Assembly (NCBI GenBank): GCA_046348545.1
Contig: JAXMEB010000004.1
Coordinates: 496,001 to 560,000 of the forward strand
Source: JAXMEB01 sp046348545
Lineage (GTDB): Bacteria > Pseudomonadota > Gammaproteobacteria > Berkiellales > Berkiellaceae
Length of the DNA: 64,000 bases
Direction: 5' to 3'
Below are positions 1 through 8,252 of this stretch, piece by piece. The notes beneath the pieces were generated by a model that saw only the letters and a list, made by a program, of their open reading frames with translations, was not told the DNA's origin and did no database searches. A program made the position numbers and the translations under genes. The first letter of the stretch is position 1. Each line of letters begins with the position of its first letter.

Positions 1-279
1 TTGTGACTTGGTTTGCTTCTTTGAGACGGGTGAATTAGACAAGGAAAGTGATTTAGCGGTTGTCTTGGTCGCTGTTTTAGTGCCCTTTGTCGTAGCAACC
101 TTACGTTTGGTAGCTTTGACAGCCTTAGGAGCAGCTGGTTTACGTTTAGCAGCGGCACGAACTTTGGTTGTTGCCTTAGCTGTTTTCGTAGCAGCTTTCA
201 CTACCTTTGCTTTTGCGGGTTTTTTTACTTTACGAGTTGTTTTTGCTTTTGTTGCCATTTTTTTTCTCTTTGCAGTCAT
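1..279 (-). CDS. Histone H1-like Lys/Ala-rich DNA-binding protein (partial, runs off window)
   Basis: The minus strand is open from an ATG at 279 to the window edge (93 codons, no stop). The product is almost entirely Lys, Ala, Thr, Arg and Val, beginning MTAKRKKMATKAKTTRKVKK. Known relatives are the chlamydial Hc1/Hc2 and Coxiella Hq1 H1-like proteins, which bind and compact DNA; that role here is inferred from composition. A GGAGG lies about 9 nt upstream of the chosen ATG; a second in-frame ATG lies 7 codons in. The opposite strand carries a long open frame that is only its hydrophobic shadow. The C-terminus is outside the window. Confidence 0.75.
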   Translation of the reverse strand, partial: MTAKRKKMATKAKTTRKVKKPAKAKVVKAATKTAKATTKVRAAAKRKPAAPKAVKATKRKVATTKGTKTATKTTAKSLSLSNSPVSKKQTKSQ

Positions 280-384
280 TGCTGTACCTCCGTGTGATTT
301 ACCAGGGAACAATCTAACATAACTTCTACTTCAAAAGAAAGCAGAATATACCAAAAACGATCATTTTTGATGCCATTTGTTTAA

Positions 385-1122
385 TTAAGAGCTCATTCTC
401 GAACCCAGCTTGTGTCTTAACTTCAAATTAAGCATCTCAACGCCTACAGAATAGGCCATTGCAAAGTAAATATAACCTCTTGGAACATGAAAGCCTAACC
501 CATCTGCAAAGAGGATCGTGCCAACCAAAATCAGGAAGCTCAAAGCGAGCATTTTAATAGTGGGATGGGCATCAACAAAGTCACCAATGCTTTTGGCGGC
601 AAACATCATGATGAGCACTGAGATAATGATTGCCATCACCATGATTGGAACATGATCAGCAAGGCCGACAGCCGTTATAACTGAGTCTAGAGAGAAAACA
701 ATGTCAATGATTGCTATTTGTATCAAAATGCTTAAGAAGCTAACCTGCTTCAGTTGACCTGTCAGTGTTGATGATTCGCTTTCTCTGTCTTCAAAAGACG
801 CATGAATCTCATGCGTGCTTTTAGCCATGAGAAAAAGCCCTCCTAAAATGAGAACGAGATCGCGCCCTGAAATGGCATGCTGAAACACCGTAAATAAAGG
901 ATTGGTAAGTCGAATTACCCATGCGATGGAAAGTAATAACAGAATACGTGTTCCCATTGCTAGCCCAAGCCCAAAAACGCGGGCTTTTTGCCGTTTTGCA
1001 GCGGGCAACCTCCCTACGAGAATGGTAATGAAGATAATGTTATCAACCCCCAGTACGATTTCTAGTGCGGTTAATGTTGCTAATGCTATCCAAGCTTGTG
1101 GATCATTTACCCATTCAAACAT
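385..1122 (-). CDS. TerC/YgdQ-family integral membrane protein
   Basis: A 245-residue, highly hydrophobic protein with about seven membrane segments. The N-terminus contains LEIVLGVDNIIFI, and a second acidic membrane motif IIDIVFSLDSVITAVG follows, both typical of the TerC family. Family members are inner-membrane proteins tied to metal-ion (often Mn) export or tellurite resistance, but substrates are usually unproven. The length fits the short YgdQ-like type without CBS domains. It is transcribed divergently from the moxR operon and sits upstream of the H1-like gene on the same strand. Assignment to the family is firm; function is not. Confidence 0.85.
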   Translation of the reverse strand: MFEWVNDPQAWIALATLTALEIVLGVDNIIFITILVGRLPAAKRQKARVFGLGLAMGTRILLLLSIAWVIRLTNPLFTVFQHAISGRDLVLILGGLFLMAKSTHEIHASFEDRESESSTLTGQLKQVSFLSILIQIAIIDIVFSLDSVITAVGLADHVPIMVMAIIISVLIMMFAAKSIGDFVDAHPTIKMLALSFLILVGTILFADGLGFHVPRGYIYFAMAYSVGVEMLNLKLRHKLGSRMSS

Positions 1123-1192
1123 ATGGTTGGCGTCTCTTAGTCGGGTATGTTAGTTTATTCGAAGTTTTATTATATAGGCTATATGGCTTTGA

Positions 1193-2167
1193 ATGAACAT
1201 CCTAACTGCATTTCAAAACTTACAAAAAGTGGCTAACCAGAATTTAATAGGACAACCCCATCTTGTTGAATCTTTATTGCTGGCGTTGTTAGCGGATGGG
1301 CATATCCTGGCTGAGGGGCCACCCGGCGTTGCAAAAACGCGAGCAATTAAGCTGCTTAGCAAAGGCATAGAAGGGCAATTTCATCGCATTCAATTTACAC
1401 CTGATTTGCTACCTTCTGATTTAACCGGCACAGAAGTTTACTACCATCAGACAGGAGAGTTTAAATTTCAGCCAGGACCTATTTTTCATAACTTACTGCT
1501 AGCCGATGAAATCAACCGTGCACCTGCTAAAGTGCAGTCTGCTTTATTAGAAGCCATGGCAGAAAAACAAGTCACAATAGGCAAAATCTCACATCCCTTA
1601 CCAGACGTTTTCTTAGTCATGGCCACCCAGAATCCTATAGAGCACGAAGGCACTTACCCATTGCCAGAAGCACAGCTTGATCGTTTTTTATTACATGTCA
1701 AAGTAGATTATCCCGATAAGACGGCCGAGAAGGAAATCTTAAATCTAGCCCGTATTGAAGCAACGCAGCTAGGAAGCCGTGAAACGGCTTATCCGATTGA
1801 AACCGTGGTAACCCAAGCCATACTATTTGAAGCGCGGAAAGAAGCGCTCGCTTCTTATGTAGCGCCGATGGTTGAGTCCTATCTGATAGAATTAATCTTT
1901 GCGACGAGGGAACCTCATAAATATGGTGATGATTTAAAACGTTGGATAGAATGGGGGGCAAGTCCTCGTGCGACGATAGCATTAGATCGTGTCGCCAGAT
2001 CCCTTGCTTGGCTGAGAGGACAAGATTTCGTAAGCCCTGATTTGGTTCAATCCGTCCTTCCGGATATTTTGAGGCATCGATTGGTTTTGAGTTATGAAGC
2101 TCAAGCAGAAGGTATCACGCCTGATAAATTTATCAGTGAAATCATTGCGCGAGTACCGGTTCCTTAA
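1193..2167 (+). CDS. MoxR-family AAA+ ATPase
   Basis: A 324-residue AAA+ protein. Walker A is GPPGVAKT (residues 42-49), Walker B is LLLADEINRAP (about 101-111), and the sensor region includes ATQNPIEHEGTYPLPEAQLDRF, the MoxR signature. MoxR ATPases act as chaperones for partner VWA proteins and are usually encoded beside DUF58 and VWA genes, as here. First gene of a six-gene operon; its stop codon overlaps the ATG of the next gene (TAATG), indicating translational coupling. Likely role, by inference: maturation of the downstream Bat proteins at the inner membrane. Confidence 0.92.
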   Translation: MNILTAFQNLQKVANQNLIGQPHLVESLLLALLADGHILAEGPPGVAKTRAIKLLSKGIEGQFHRIQFTPDLLPSDLTGTEVYYHQTGEFKFQPGPIFHNLLLADEINRAPAKVQSALLEAMAEKQVTIGKISHPLPDVFLVMATQNPIEHEGTYPLPEAQLDRFLLHVKVDYPDKTAEKEILNLARIEATQLGSRETAYPIETVVTQAILFEARKEALASYVAPMVESYLIELIFATREPHKYGDDLKRWIEWGASPRATIALDRVARSLAWLRGQDFVSPDLVQSVLPDILRHRLVLSYEAQAEGITPDKFISEIIARVPVP

Positions 2168-3105
2168 TGATGTTAACGCCTATTTCGCCGACCATCGTGA
2201 CCCTTGACCAACTGCTGGCCTGGCGCCAGAAAGCGAGGCATCTTTCTCTAAAGACACTTCGAATTAAAGCGATGCAGGGCGGTGTTTACTTGTCACGTTT
2301 TAAGGGGCGTGGTATGGAGTTTGAGGAGGTCCGACGTTATCAGGCTGGGGATGATGTTCGTGCCATAGATTGGCGTGTGACTGCCCGAACTCAGAAAGTG
2401 CATACCAAGCTATTTCGAGAAGAGAAAGAACGACCTGTTTTATTTTGCTTGGATTTATCGTCTAGCTTATTTTTCGCTAGTCAACAAGCCTATAAAGCGG
2501 TTATGGGAGCACATATTCTCGCTCTTTTGTCATGGGCCGCGCATCATCATCATGATCGTGTGGGTGGTATTGTATTTGATCATAATCAATTATTAGAAAG
2601 TGATCCTAAGCGTCGGGAAAAAGGTGTTTTGAGCTTGCTTAGGCAAGTGATTAACCATCAAGCCTGGCAGACAAAATCGGATGAGTTACTTTCCGAGAAA
2701 TGTCGCGAAGATGCTTTTTTAAAAGCGTCACGAGCATTGAGAAAAATAGCCAGGCCAGGGAGTTTGATTTTTATGATCAGCGATTGGTCTCTTGCTTCAG
2801 ACGCCATGATGGCTGAGGTCCAGCAGATTGCTAGCCATTCAGATATGATTATTATTTTTTTGTACGATAAATTAGAATCAATGTTGCCTTCTCCGGGACA
2901 ATATCCCATTTTAATAAGCGATACTTTTCACTTAATTAATACAGCTGATCCGCTTGTACGTGAAGCCTATGAGGAAGCTTTTGAGAATCGGGTTAGCAAG
3001 CTTTACAAGATCTGTCGTAGACTTGGGATACAGTTTGTACCCTGTGCGACACATGACAACATTTTCGAATTATTGAATAATCATTTTAATAAACCTGAAA
3101 CATGA
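2167..3105 (+). CDS. DUF58 domain protein (MoxR/Bat operon)
   Basis: A 312-residue cytoplasmic protein with the DUF58 signature GMEFEEVRRYQAGDDVRAID followed by W and TARTQKVHTKLFREEKERP, then a degenerate VWA-like fold beginning LFCLDLSSSLFF. DUF58 proteins are constant partners of MoxR and Bat genes; their biochemical role is not established. It overlaps moxR by one base (TAATG) and the next gene by four bases (ATGA). Family call is firm. Confidence 0.88.
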   Translation: MMLTPISPTIVTLDQLLAWRQKARHLSLKTLRIKAMQGGVYLSRFKGRGMEFEEVRRYQAGDDVRAIDWRVTARTQKVHTKLFREEKERPVLFCLDLSSSLFFASQQAYKAVMGAHILALLSWAAHHHHDRVGGIVFDHNQLLESDPKRREKGVLSLLRQVINHQAWQTKSDELLSEKCREDAFLKASRALRKIARPGSLIFMISDWSLASDAMMAEVQQIASHSDMIIIFLYDKLESMLPSPGQYPILISDTFHLINTADPLVREAYEEAFENRVSKLYKICRRLGIQFVPCATHDNIFELLNNHFNKPET

Positions 3106-3569
3106 GTGATCCGCTTAAGCTACCCTTAAAACCGATTATGAACCCTGAATCTGTTGCCTTATGGCCCTTACCAGTTGGGTGGTGGTGCGTCATAGCGCTG
3201 GGAATCGCGATTGTGTTGTTAAGCGTGTTTTTCTATTACATTCGTAAAAACAGGATTAGACGAATAGCTTGTCGCGCTTTGAGGCAGCATTACGAATCAT
3301 ATTTGATCGATCAGAATAAGGCTAAATTCATTCAAACATTAAGTTACACGTTGAGACAGATTGCTGTTCAAGTCTATCCAAAAGAAGTCGCTAGTCAGTC
3401 TCCAGCGATCTGGCTACAAACATTAGATGCCCCTTTTTCAGATAAGCCTTTTACGGAAGGAGTGGGGAGGTGCCTCTTGGAAGGACCTTATTTGCCACCT
3501 GAGCGATGTGAAACCATTGCAGTCGAAGCTCTATATGTACTCTGTCTAAGATGGGCAAAAACAATATGA
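3102..3569 (+). CDS. DUF4381-type small membrane protein of the Bat operon
   Basis: A 155-residue protein with a short N-terminal tail, one membrane helix near residues 24-47 (WWCVIALGIAIVLLSVFFYY) and a basic cytosolic part containing LRQIAVQVYP and WLQTLD. The order moxR-DUF58-this-VWA matches operons where a DUF4381 gene sits between DUF58 and batA; that context and the architecture support the call. It overlaps both neighbours (ATGA upstream, ATGA downstream). Function unknown. Confidence 0.7.
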   Translation: MSDPLKLPLKPIMNPESVALWPLPVGWWCVIALGIAIVLLSVFFYYIRKNRIRRIACRALRQHYESYLIDQNKAKFIQTLSYTLRQIAVQVYPKEVASQSPAIWLQTLDAPFSDKPFTEGVGRCLLEGPYLPPERCETIAVEALYVLCLRWAKTI

Positions 3570-4543
3570 TTGTTTTGGAAATGCCTTGGGTATTGATTAT
3601 TTTTCCATTGCCTTGGTTGATCCGGCGATTTACCTCGATCTATGCAGAAGGGGCGATACGATTGCCATTTGTAAGCCAACTGTTGATCGCACAATCCAAA
3701 GGAGGCTTATCTTATTCATTCTCTAAGCGATTATGGTGGGCTTTAGCGATGTGGCTTGGACTCATACTTGCTGCTGCAAGGCCGACTTGGCAAGGTGAAC
3801 CGATTCAGCTGCCTGTATTGGGGCGGGATTTGATGATGGTATTGGACCTGTCTGGGAGCATGCAGGTCGAAGATTTCAAGCAATCTGGGCATACTGTCAG
3901 TCGTTTGCAAGCGGCTAAACATGTTTTGACAGAATTTATTAAGCGTCGGCAGGGGGATCGACTGGGTTTGATCTTATTTGGAGATCAAGCCTATTTACAA
4001 AGTGCCATGACCTTTGATTTAAAAACGGTCAGCCTATTTCTAGAAGAAGCAGCGATTGGCTTAGCCGGTGAAAAGACGGCCATTGGAGAGGCTATTGGGT
4101 TAGGTGTTAAGCATTTAAGTCGTTTGCCTGAATCTAATCGAGTGATGATTTTGTTGACTGATGGCGCAAATACAGCAGGTGCGTTATCGCCACTTCAAGC
4201 AGCCGATATTGCTAAAAAAATGAATCTTAAAATATACACGATTGGTGTTGGTGCTGATGTGATGTGGGTACGTGATTTTTTTGGACGTCACAAAATGAAC
4301 CCCTCTGCAGATTTAGATGAAGAGACCTTGAGGGAGATCGCAAAAATAACGGGGGGGCGATATTTTAGAGCAACCGATACTCAAGCGCTTGAGGCAATCT
4401 ATGCTGAAATTAATTTATTAGAGCCTTTGCCCAAAGGTGGAAATACCTATCGTCCTAAAACAGATCTCTTTATATGGCCATTACTATTTAGCTTATGCTG
4501 TGGAGCTGGGATATGGTATTCCTTGAATCGTTCCATTTTATAA
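3566..4543 (+). CDS. batA: BatA-type von Willebrand factor A domain membrane protein
   Basis: About 325 residues: an N-terminal membrane helix pair, a VWA domain with an intact MIDAS motif DLSGSM (D94, counting from 3566), the later LLTDGAN, and a C-terminal membrane helix (LFIWPLLFSLCCGAGIWYSL). An in-frame ATG exists at 3551, but the ATG at 3566 forms an ATGA overlap with the preceding stop and is preferred. BatA/BatB proteins form membrane-anchored VWA complexes linked to envelope or oxidative stress tolerance and to MoxR ATPases; exact activity is unknown. Confidence 0.88.
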   Translation: MIVLEMPWVLIIFPLPWLIRRFTSIYAEGAIRLPFVSQLLIAQSKGGLSYSFSKRLWWALAMWLGLILAAARPTWQGEPIQLPVLGRDLMMVLDLSGSMQVEDFKQSGHTVSRLQAAKHVLTEFIKRRQGDRLGLILFGDQAYLQSAMTFDLKTVSLFLEEAAIGLAGEKTAIGEAIGLGVKHLSRLPESNRVMILLTDGANTAGALSPLQAADIAKKMNLKIYTIGVGADVMWVRDFFGRHKMNPSADLDEETLREIAKITGGRYFRATDTQALEAIYAEINLLEPLPKGGNTYRPKTDLFIWPLLFSLCCGAGIWYSLNRSIL

Positions 4544-6192
4544 GGCCCTATGCACTGGTATTGCTATTCCCAATGGTGATATTAGCGCTAAGACATCGAA
4601 CGCGCATCGTAACAACTCCATGGGAACCTATCTTCGATCCCGTATTGCTCAAAGCGTGTATTGCGCACAGCAACTCTCGATTTCAGAAATTTTGGCGGTG
4701 GATAGGATGGGGGACGGTTGTACTCTGTGTGATTGCCCTAAGTGGCCCTACTTGGAAAAAAGTGCCCACACCGCTGCTTGAGCTACGAGCTGGACGAGTC
4801 ATTCTCTTGGATCTTTCTCAATCTATGTTGGCTCAGGACTTAAAACCAGATCGACTGACGAGAGCGAAACAAAAAATCCAGGATTTTCTCCATCTCGTAA
4901 AAGAAGGGCAAGTTGCCTTGGTTGGATTTGCGGCAGAGCCTTTTGTGATTAGTCCTTTAACACCTGATTTGGAAAATATTGCATCACAACTCTCAGTATT
5001 AACTCCGGAATTAATGCCTCAACAAGGTACTTCCATTACAAAAGCGTTATTAAAAGCCCAGGCACTCTTCAAACAGAGCGCGATACAAGAAGGTCAAATT
5101 ATATTATTAACCGATAGTATTGAAGAGGATGATCTGAGTACTGCGCAGCGAATGTTGAGCGCTGGCGGACATTTCTTATCGATTATTGGGGTGGGAACTG
5201 AGATGGGTGCTCCCATTCCAAAGCAAGGTGGTGGCTTTTTTCAACAGGGTAATGAGTTAGTGGTCAGTACTTTAACGCGTGATAAACTTAAACAACTGGC
5301 AACGAACACATCCTACGAAGATATATCGCTCAATGATGATGACTTAAAAGCGATTTTATTGGCATTTAAATCCAAAGTTTTGCTTCAGGAATCAGACCTA
5401 AAGCGAGAAACTTGGTACGATGCTGGTCCATTGTTACTCCTAATGGTCTTACCATTTGTAGCATTCATATTTCGTCGAGGGTTTTTAGTTCTTTTTCTAT
5501 GTTGCCTATCACCAATTGAAGAGAGTTATGCTATAGACTGGTGGCAACGACCGGATCAGAAAGCTTACCATCAGACTTTAAAAGGGGTTGAAGCTTATGA
5601 TGCAAAAGCCTTTGAGCAAGCTAAGGAACATTTTGCCAATCCTCAGGACGCGATTGGATATTATAATTTGGGCAATACCCTTGCTCGATTGGGCGATTAT
5701 TCAGCTGCTATTGAGGCGTATGAGGAAGCATTAAAGCGAGAGCCAACGCTAAAGGACGCGGCTTACAACCGTGACTTGTTGAAAGCGGAAATGAAGCCAC
5801 CTTCAGAGTCAAAAAAATCTACTGCTCCTGAACAATCAGCTGATGATAACTCATCTGAGAAATCCTCGCGGTCGGCCAGTTCTGAGAACACAGGAGAGCA
5901 GTTTTCTGATCAAAGTGATGATTCTTCTGAGCCAGAGCGTGATGAAATGAATCAACCTCATTCAGAAAATGAAAGCGAGCAAGTACCCCAGAAGCCGCTA
6001 TCAGAAAATTCACCTCAAACCCAAATGCTGGATGAGTTTTCCCAGCACGATCTTACCGAACAGCATTCGAATGAGATGCTACCAGAATTAAAACGAGTGC
6101 CGGATGATCCCGGTGGGTTATGGCGTCGAAAATTTTTATACCAATATCAAAAACAGTATCCAAATGAACCGCAATCTGGGAGGCCATGGTGA
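4513..6192 (+). CDS. batB: BatB-BatC fusion: VWA domain plus TPR and acidic tail
   Basis: About 559 residues. An N-terminal membrane helix is followed by a VWA domain with DLSQSM at D100, then membrane helices around LLLLMVLPFVAFIF. A periplasmic TPR segment follows (YYNLGNTLARLGDYSAAIEA) and a Ser/Glu/Gln-rich low-complexity tail. VWA plus TPR corresponds to BatB fused to BatC. The start at 4513 has GGAG 9 nt upstream; an alternative in-frame ATG is at 4495. The gene overlaps batA by about 30 bases, so the two are coupled. Confidence 0.85.
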   Translation: MVFLESFHFIRPYALVLLFPMVILALRHRTRIVTTPWEPIFDPVLLKACIAHSNSRFQKFWRWIGWGTVVLCVIALSGPTWKKVPTPLLELRAGRVILLDLSQSMLAQDLKPDRLTRAKQKIQDFLHLVKEGQVALVGFAAEPFVISPLTPDLENIASQLSVLTPELMPQQGTSITKALLKAQALFKQSAIQEGQIILLTDSIEEDDLSTAQRMLSAGGHFLSIIGVGTEMGAPIPKQGGGFFQQGNELVVSTLTRDKLKQLATNTSYEDISLNDDDLKAILLAFKSKVLLQESDLKRETWYDAGPLLLLMVLPFVAFIFRRGFLVLFLCCLSPIEESYAIDWWQRPDQKAYHQTLKGVEAYDAKAFEQAKEHFANPQDAIGYYNLGNTLARLGDYSAAIEAYEEALKREPTLKDAAYNRDLLKAEMKPPSESKKSTAPEQSADDNSSEKSSRSASSENTGEQFSDQSDDSSEPERDEMNQPHSENESEQVPQKPLSENSPQTQMLDEFSQHDLTEQHSNEMLPELKRVPDDPGGLWRRKFLYQYQKQYPNEPQSGRPW

Positions 6193-7865
6193 TCCAAAGA
6201 TTGATGATGACAATATTTTTTCTTAGTGTTTTTAAAACAGTGTCGGCTTTTAATATCGATGCTTCATTAGATCGCAAACTGGTTCAAGATAATGAATCGT
6301 TTACGCTATCTTTTTCGATTAAAGGTGAAGATATCAGTGTTGAGCCTGATTTGACCCCTTTGAATAGGAACTTTGAAATTATTTCACAACAAAAAAGTCA
6401 ACAAGTTAATATTGTAAATGGACAAATTAATCGCGAAACTCGATGGGATATTCAATTAATGAGTAAGACAACGGGCGCACTCATTATCCCAGAGATTGCT
6501 TTTGGAAAAAGTTTTTCACCTCAGCTATATATTCAGGTCAACCCATCTACACTAAAAGAAGAATTTACGGGTCATGAAGACATTTTTCTTGAAACACGTC
6601 TTGATAAAAATTCGGGCATGGTTGGAGAGCAATTTATTTTAACGATACGATTTTACCGAGCAGTTGATTTGCAATCTGGTGAGATCACTGAACCGGATAT
6701 TTCCCAGCAAGATGCTATAGTGGAAAGATTGGGGCAGGACACTACTTTTGATACTAAACAATATGATTTACCTTATGTTGTGACCGAACGTCGGTATGCA
6801 ATATTCCCTAAAAAGGAAGGCCTTTTGGAGATCCCGTCGATAAGCTTTTCTGGGGATGTGATCAAAGGGCGAATCAGCGTTTTCGATGCCTTTGGCGCTA
6901 AAATAATCCGTAAGAAAGCGCTGGCCAAACCCATATCTCTGACAGTCTTACCCACTCCATCTGCCTATCAAGGAGATTGGTTGCCCGCTTCAGATTTAGT
7001 GATTGCTCAGTCTTGGACGCCACAAGACGATAAAATTGAAATAGGAACCCCCATTACGCGAACAATCCAAGTCACCGTGGAGGGGGCGATGCTGAGTCAA
7101 CTGCCCGAAATTGTCACAAACTATCCTTCAGCATTTAAGGTATATCAGGACCAGAGTGCTCCAATCGAAGAAAAGACTGAGGGCGGATTTAAGAGTCAAA
7201 AGCAATACAAGGTCGTACTCATGGCGACTCAATCAGGACAATATCATTTTCCGACGATTAGGATCCCTTGGTGGGATACTAAAACGAAATCGATTAAATG
7301 GGCAGAAGCTCTTGGGCGAGAGTATGAAGTGATAGCTTTAACCGCAGCGTCTGAGCACCCTGGAGAAAAGGCACTGCCGCCTCAGTCACAACAACCGCTA
7401 ACGGCTAGACTGTCGATCTCTCAACACCCTATTTGGCCTTGGGCAACGGCGGCTTTGGCCATATTGTGGCTTTGTACATTGGGGTTTACTTTAAGAACGT
7501 TTAGAAAACAACAGAATCTCCAATCAGATTTACATTCAGTGCGAGAGACTTTGACTGAGCGGCAATATAAGCAGCAGGTGAAGCAAGCCGCTATTAAACA
7601 TGATGCCAAACTGACTGCTTTAGCTTTTTTGAGATGGGGGCAGTGCCATTGGCCAGAAAAATCAATTCATGCGATTGTAGATATTAAAGTATTGGTTGAT
7701 GCAGCATTGCAAACTGAAATTAGTACATTAAATGAAGCATTATATGGGAAAGGCGAAGATTGGAATGGTCAAAAATTTTGGCAAGCGTTTGATGAGTGGA
7801 AGCCAAATAAAAGCAAGTTATCTAAAATTTATGATTTACCCCCTTTATATACCCACAACAGATGA
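6186..7865 (+). CDS. batD: BatD-type protein; C-terminus and stop supplied by a repeat element
   Basis: 559 residues: N-terminal signal peptide (ending near VSAF), a long beta-rich periplasmic region typical of BatD (oxygen tolerance) proteins, one membrane helix (about residues 410-430, IWPWATAALAILWLCTLGFT) and a cytosolic tail. The start overlaps the batB stop. The last five codons, YTHNR, and the TGA stop lie inside the palindromic repeat that begins at 7848, so the native C-terminus has been replaced or extended by an insertion. Last gene of the operon. Confidence 0.85.
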   Translation: MVIQRLMMTIFFLSVFKTVSAFNIDASLDRKLVQDNESFTLSFSIKGEDISVEPDLTPLNRNFEIISQQKSQQVNIVNGQINRETRWDIQLMSKTTGALIIPEIAFGKSFSPQLYIQVNPSTLKEEFTGHEDIFLETRLDKNSGMVGEQFILTIRFYRAVDLQSGEITEPDISQQDAIVERLGQDTTFDTKQYDLPYVVTERRYAIFPKKEGLLEIPSISFSGDVIKGRISVFDAFGAKIIRKKALAKPISLTVLPTPSAYQGDWLPASDLVIAQSWTPQDDKIEIGTPITRTIQVTVEGAMLSQLPEIVTNYPSAFKVYQDQSAPIEEKTEGGFKSQKQYKVVLMATQSGQYHFPTIRIPWWDTKTKSIKWAEALGREYEVIALTAASEHPGEKALPPQSQQPLTARLSISQHPIWPWATAALAILWLCTLGFTLRTFRKQQNLQSDLHSVRETLTERQYKQQVKQAAIKHDAKLTALAFLRWGQCHWPEKSIHAIVDIKVLVDAALQTEISTLNEALYGKGEDWNGQKFWQAFDEWKPNKSKLSKIYDLPPLYTHNR

Positions 7866-8251
7866 TTTTTCGGGTAGGCGCCGAGCGTTCGAGACGCAGG
7901 AGTGTACACAAGGTACATGACTGCGGTGAGAATCGCGAAGGCAACAACCCCGAAAATTCATCCGTTGTGAACCTCAGTTCGGAGTTTTTGAAGGCAGGGT
8001 TGCTTTGTAATGACGTCATTCCGCACAGCGATAAGCGCACGAAGTGCGCAGCGTGAGATGCGGAATCTAGTATTCACGCGGCCTTGGCCGCTTATGCGAT
8101 TCAGCCTTTGAAACTATCAGCAATCAAATGATTAGCTGAGATTTGATAAAATTCTGGATCCCGCATCAGACGCTACACACTTCGTGTGATGACCGCTGTG
8201 CGGGATGACGATAGTTCCCAAAAAACCCCGAACTGGGGTGTTGTGAGTATA
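7848..8251 (+). repeat. MITE-1 copy (128 bp with flanking TA) interrupted by MITE-2
   Basis: Starts TATACCCACAACAGATG and ends at GTTGTGAGTATA. The element is split by a 269-bp MITE-2 at 7971-8239 flanked by the 7-bp repeat GTTGTGA. Removing MITE-2 and one GTTGTGA leaves exactly 128 bp, the length of every intact copy, which confirms the nesting. It supplies the end of batD and lies 2 bp from the stop of the converging nucleotidyltransferase gene. This and MITE-2 account for the whole non-coding stretch 7866-8252. Confidence 0.9.
7971..8239 (+). repeat. MITE-2 copy A (269 bp), nested in MITE-1
   Basis: Begins ACCTCAGTTCGGAGTTTTTG; the reverse complement of its right end is ACCCCAGTTCGGGGTTTTTT, giving about 20-bp imperfect terminal inverted repeats. 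It is flanked by a perfect 7-bp repeat GTTGTGA (7964-7970 and 8240-8246). Inside are two hairpin modules, one around GCGCACGAAGTGCGC and one around CACACTTCGTGTG. There is no coding capacity. Two other copies in the window have exactly the same length. Confidence 0.88.
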
Positions 8252-8252
8252 T

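Noticed and set aside
8..322. Plus-strand open frame of 104 codons, hydrophobic
   Set aside because: It is the antisense of the H1-like gene on the minus strand, which has the Lys/Ala composition and a GGAGG ribosome site.
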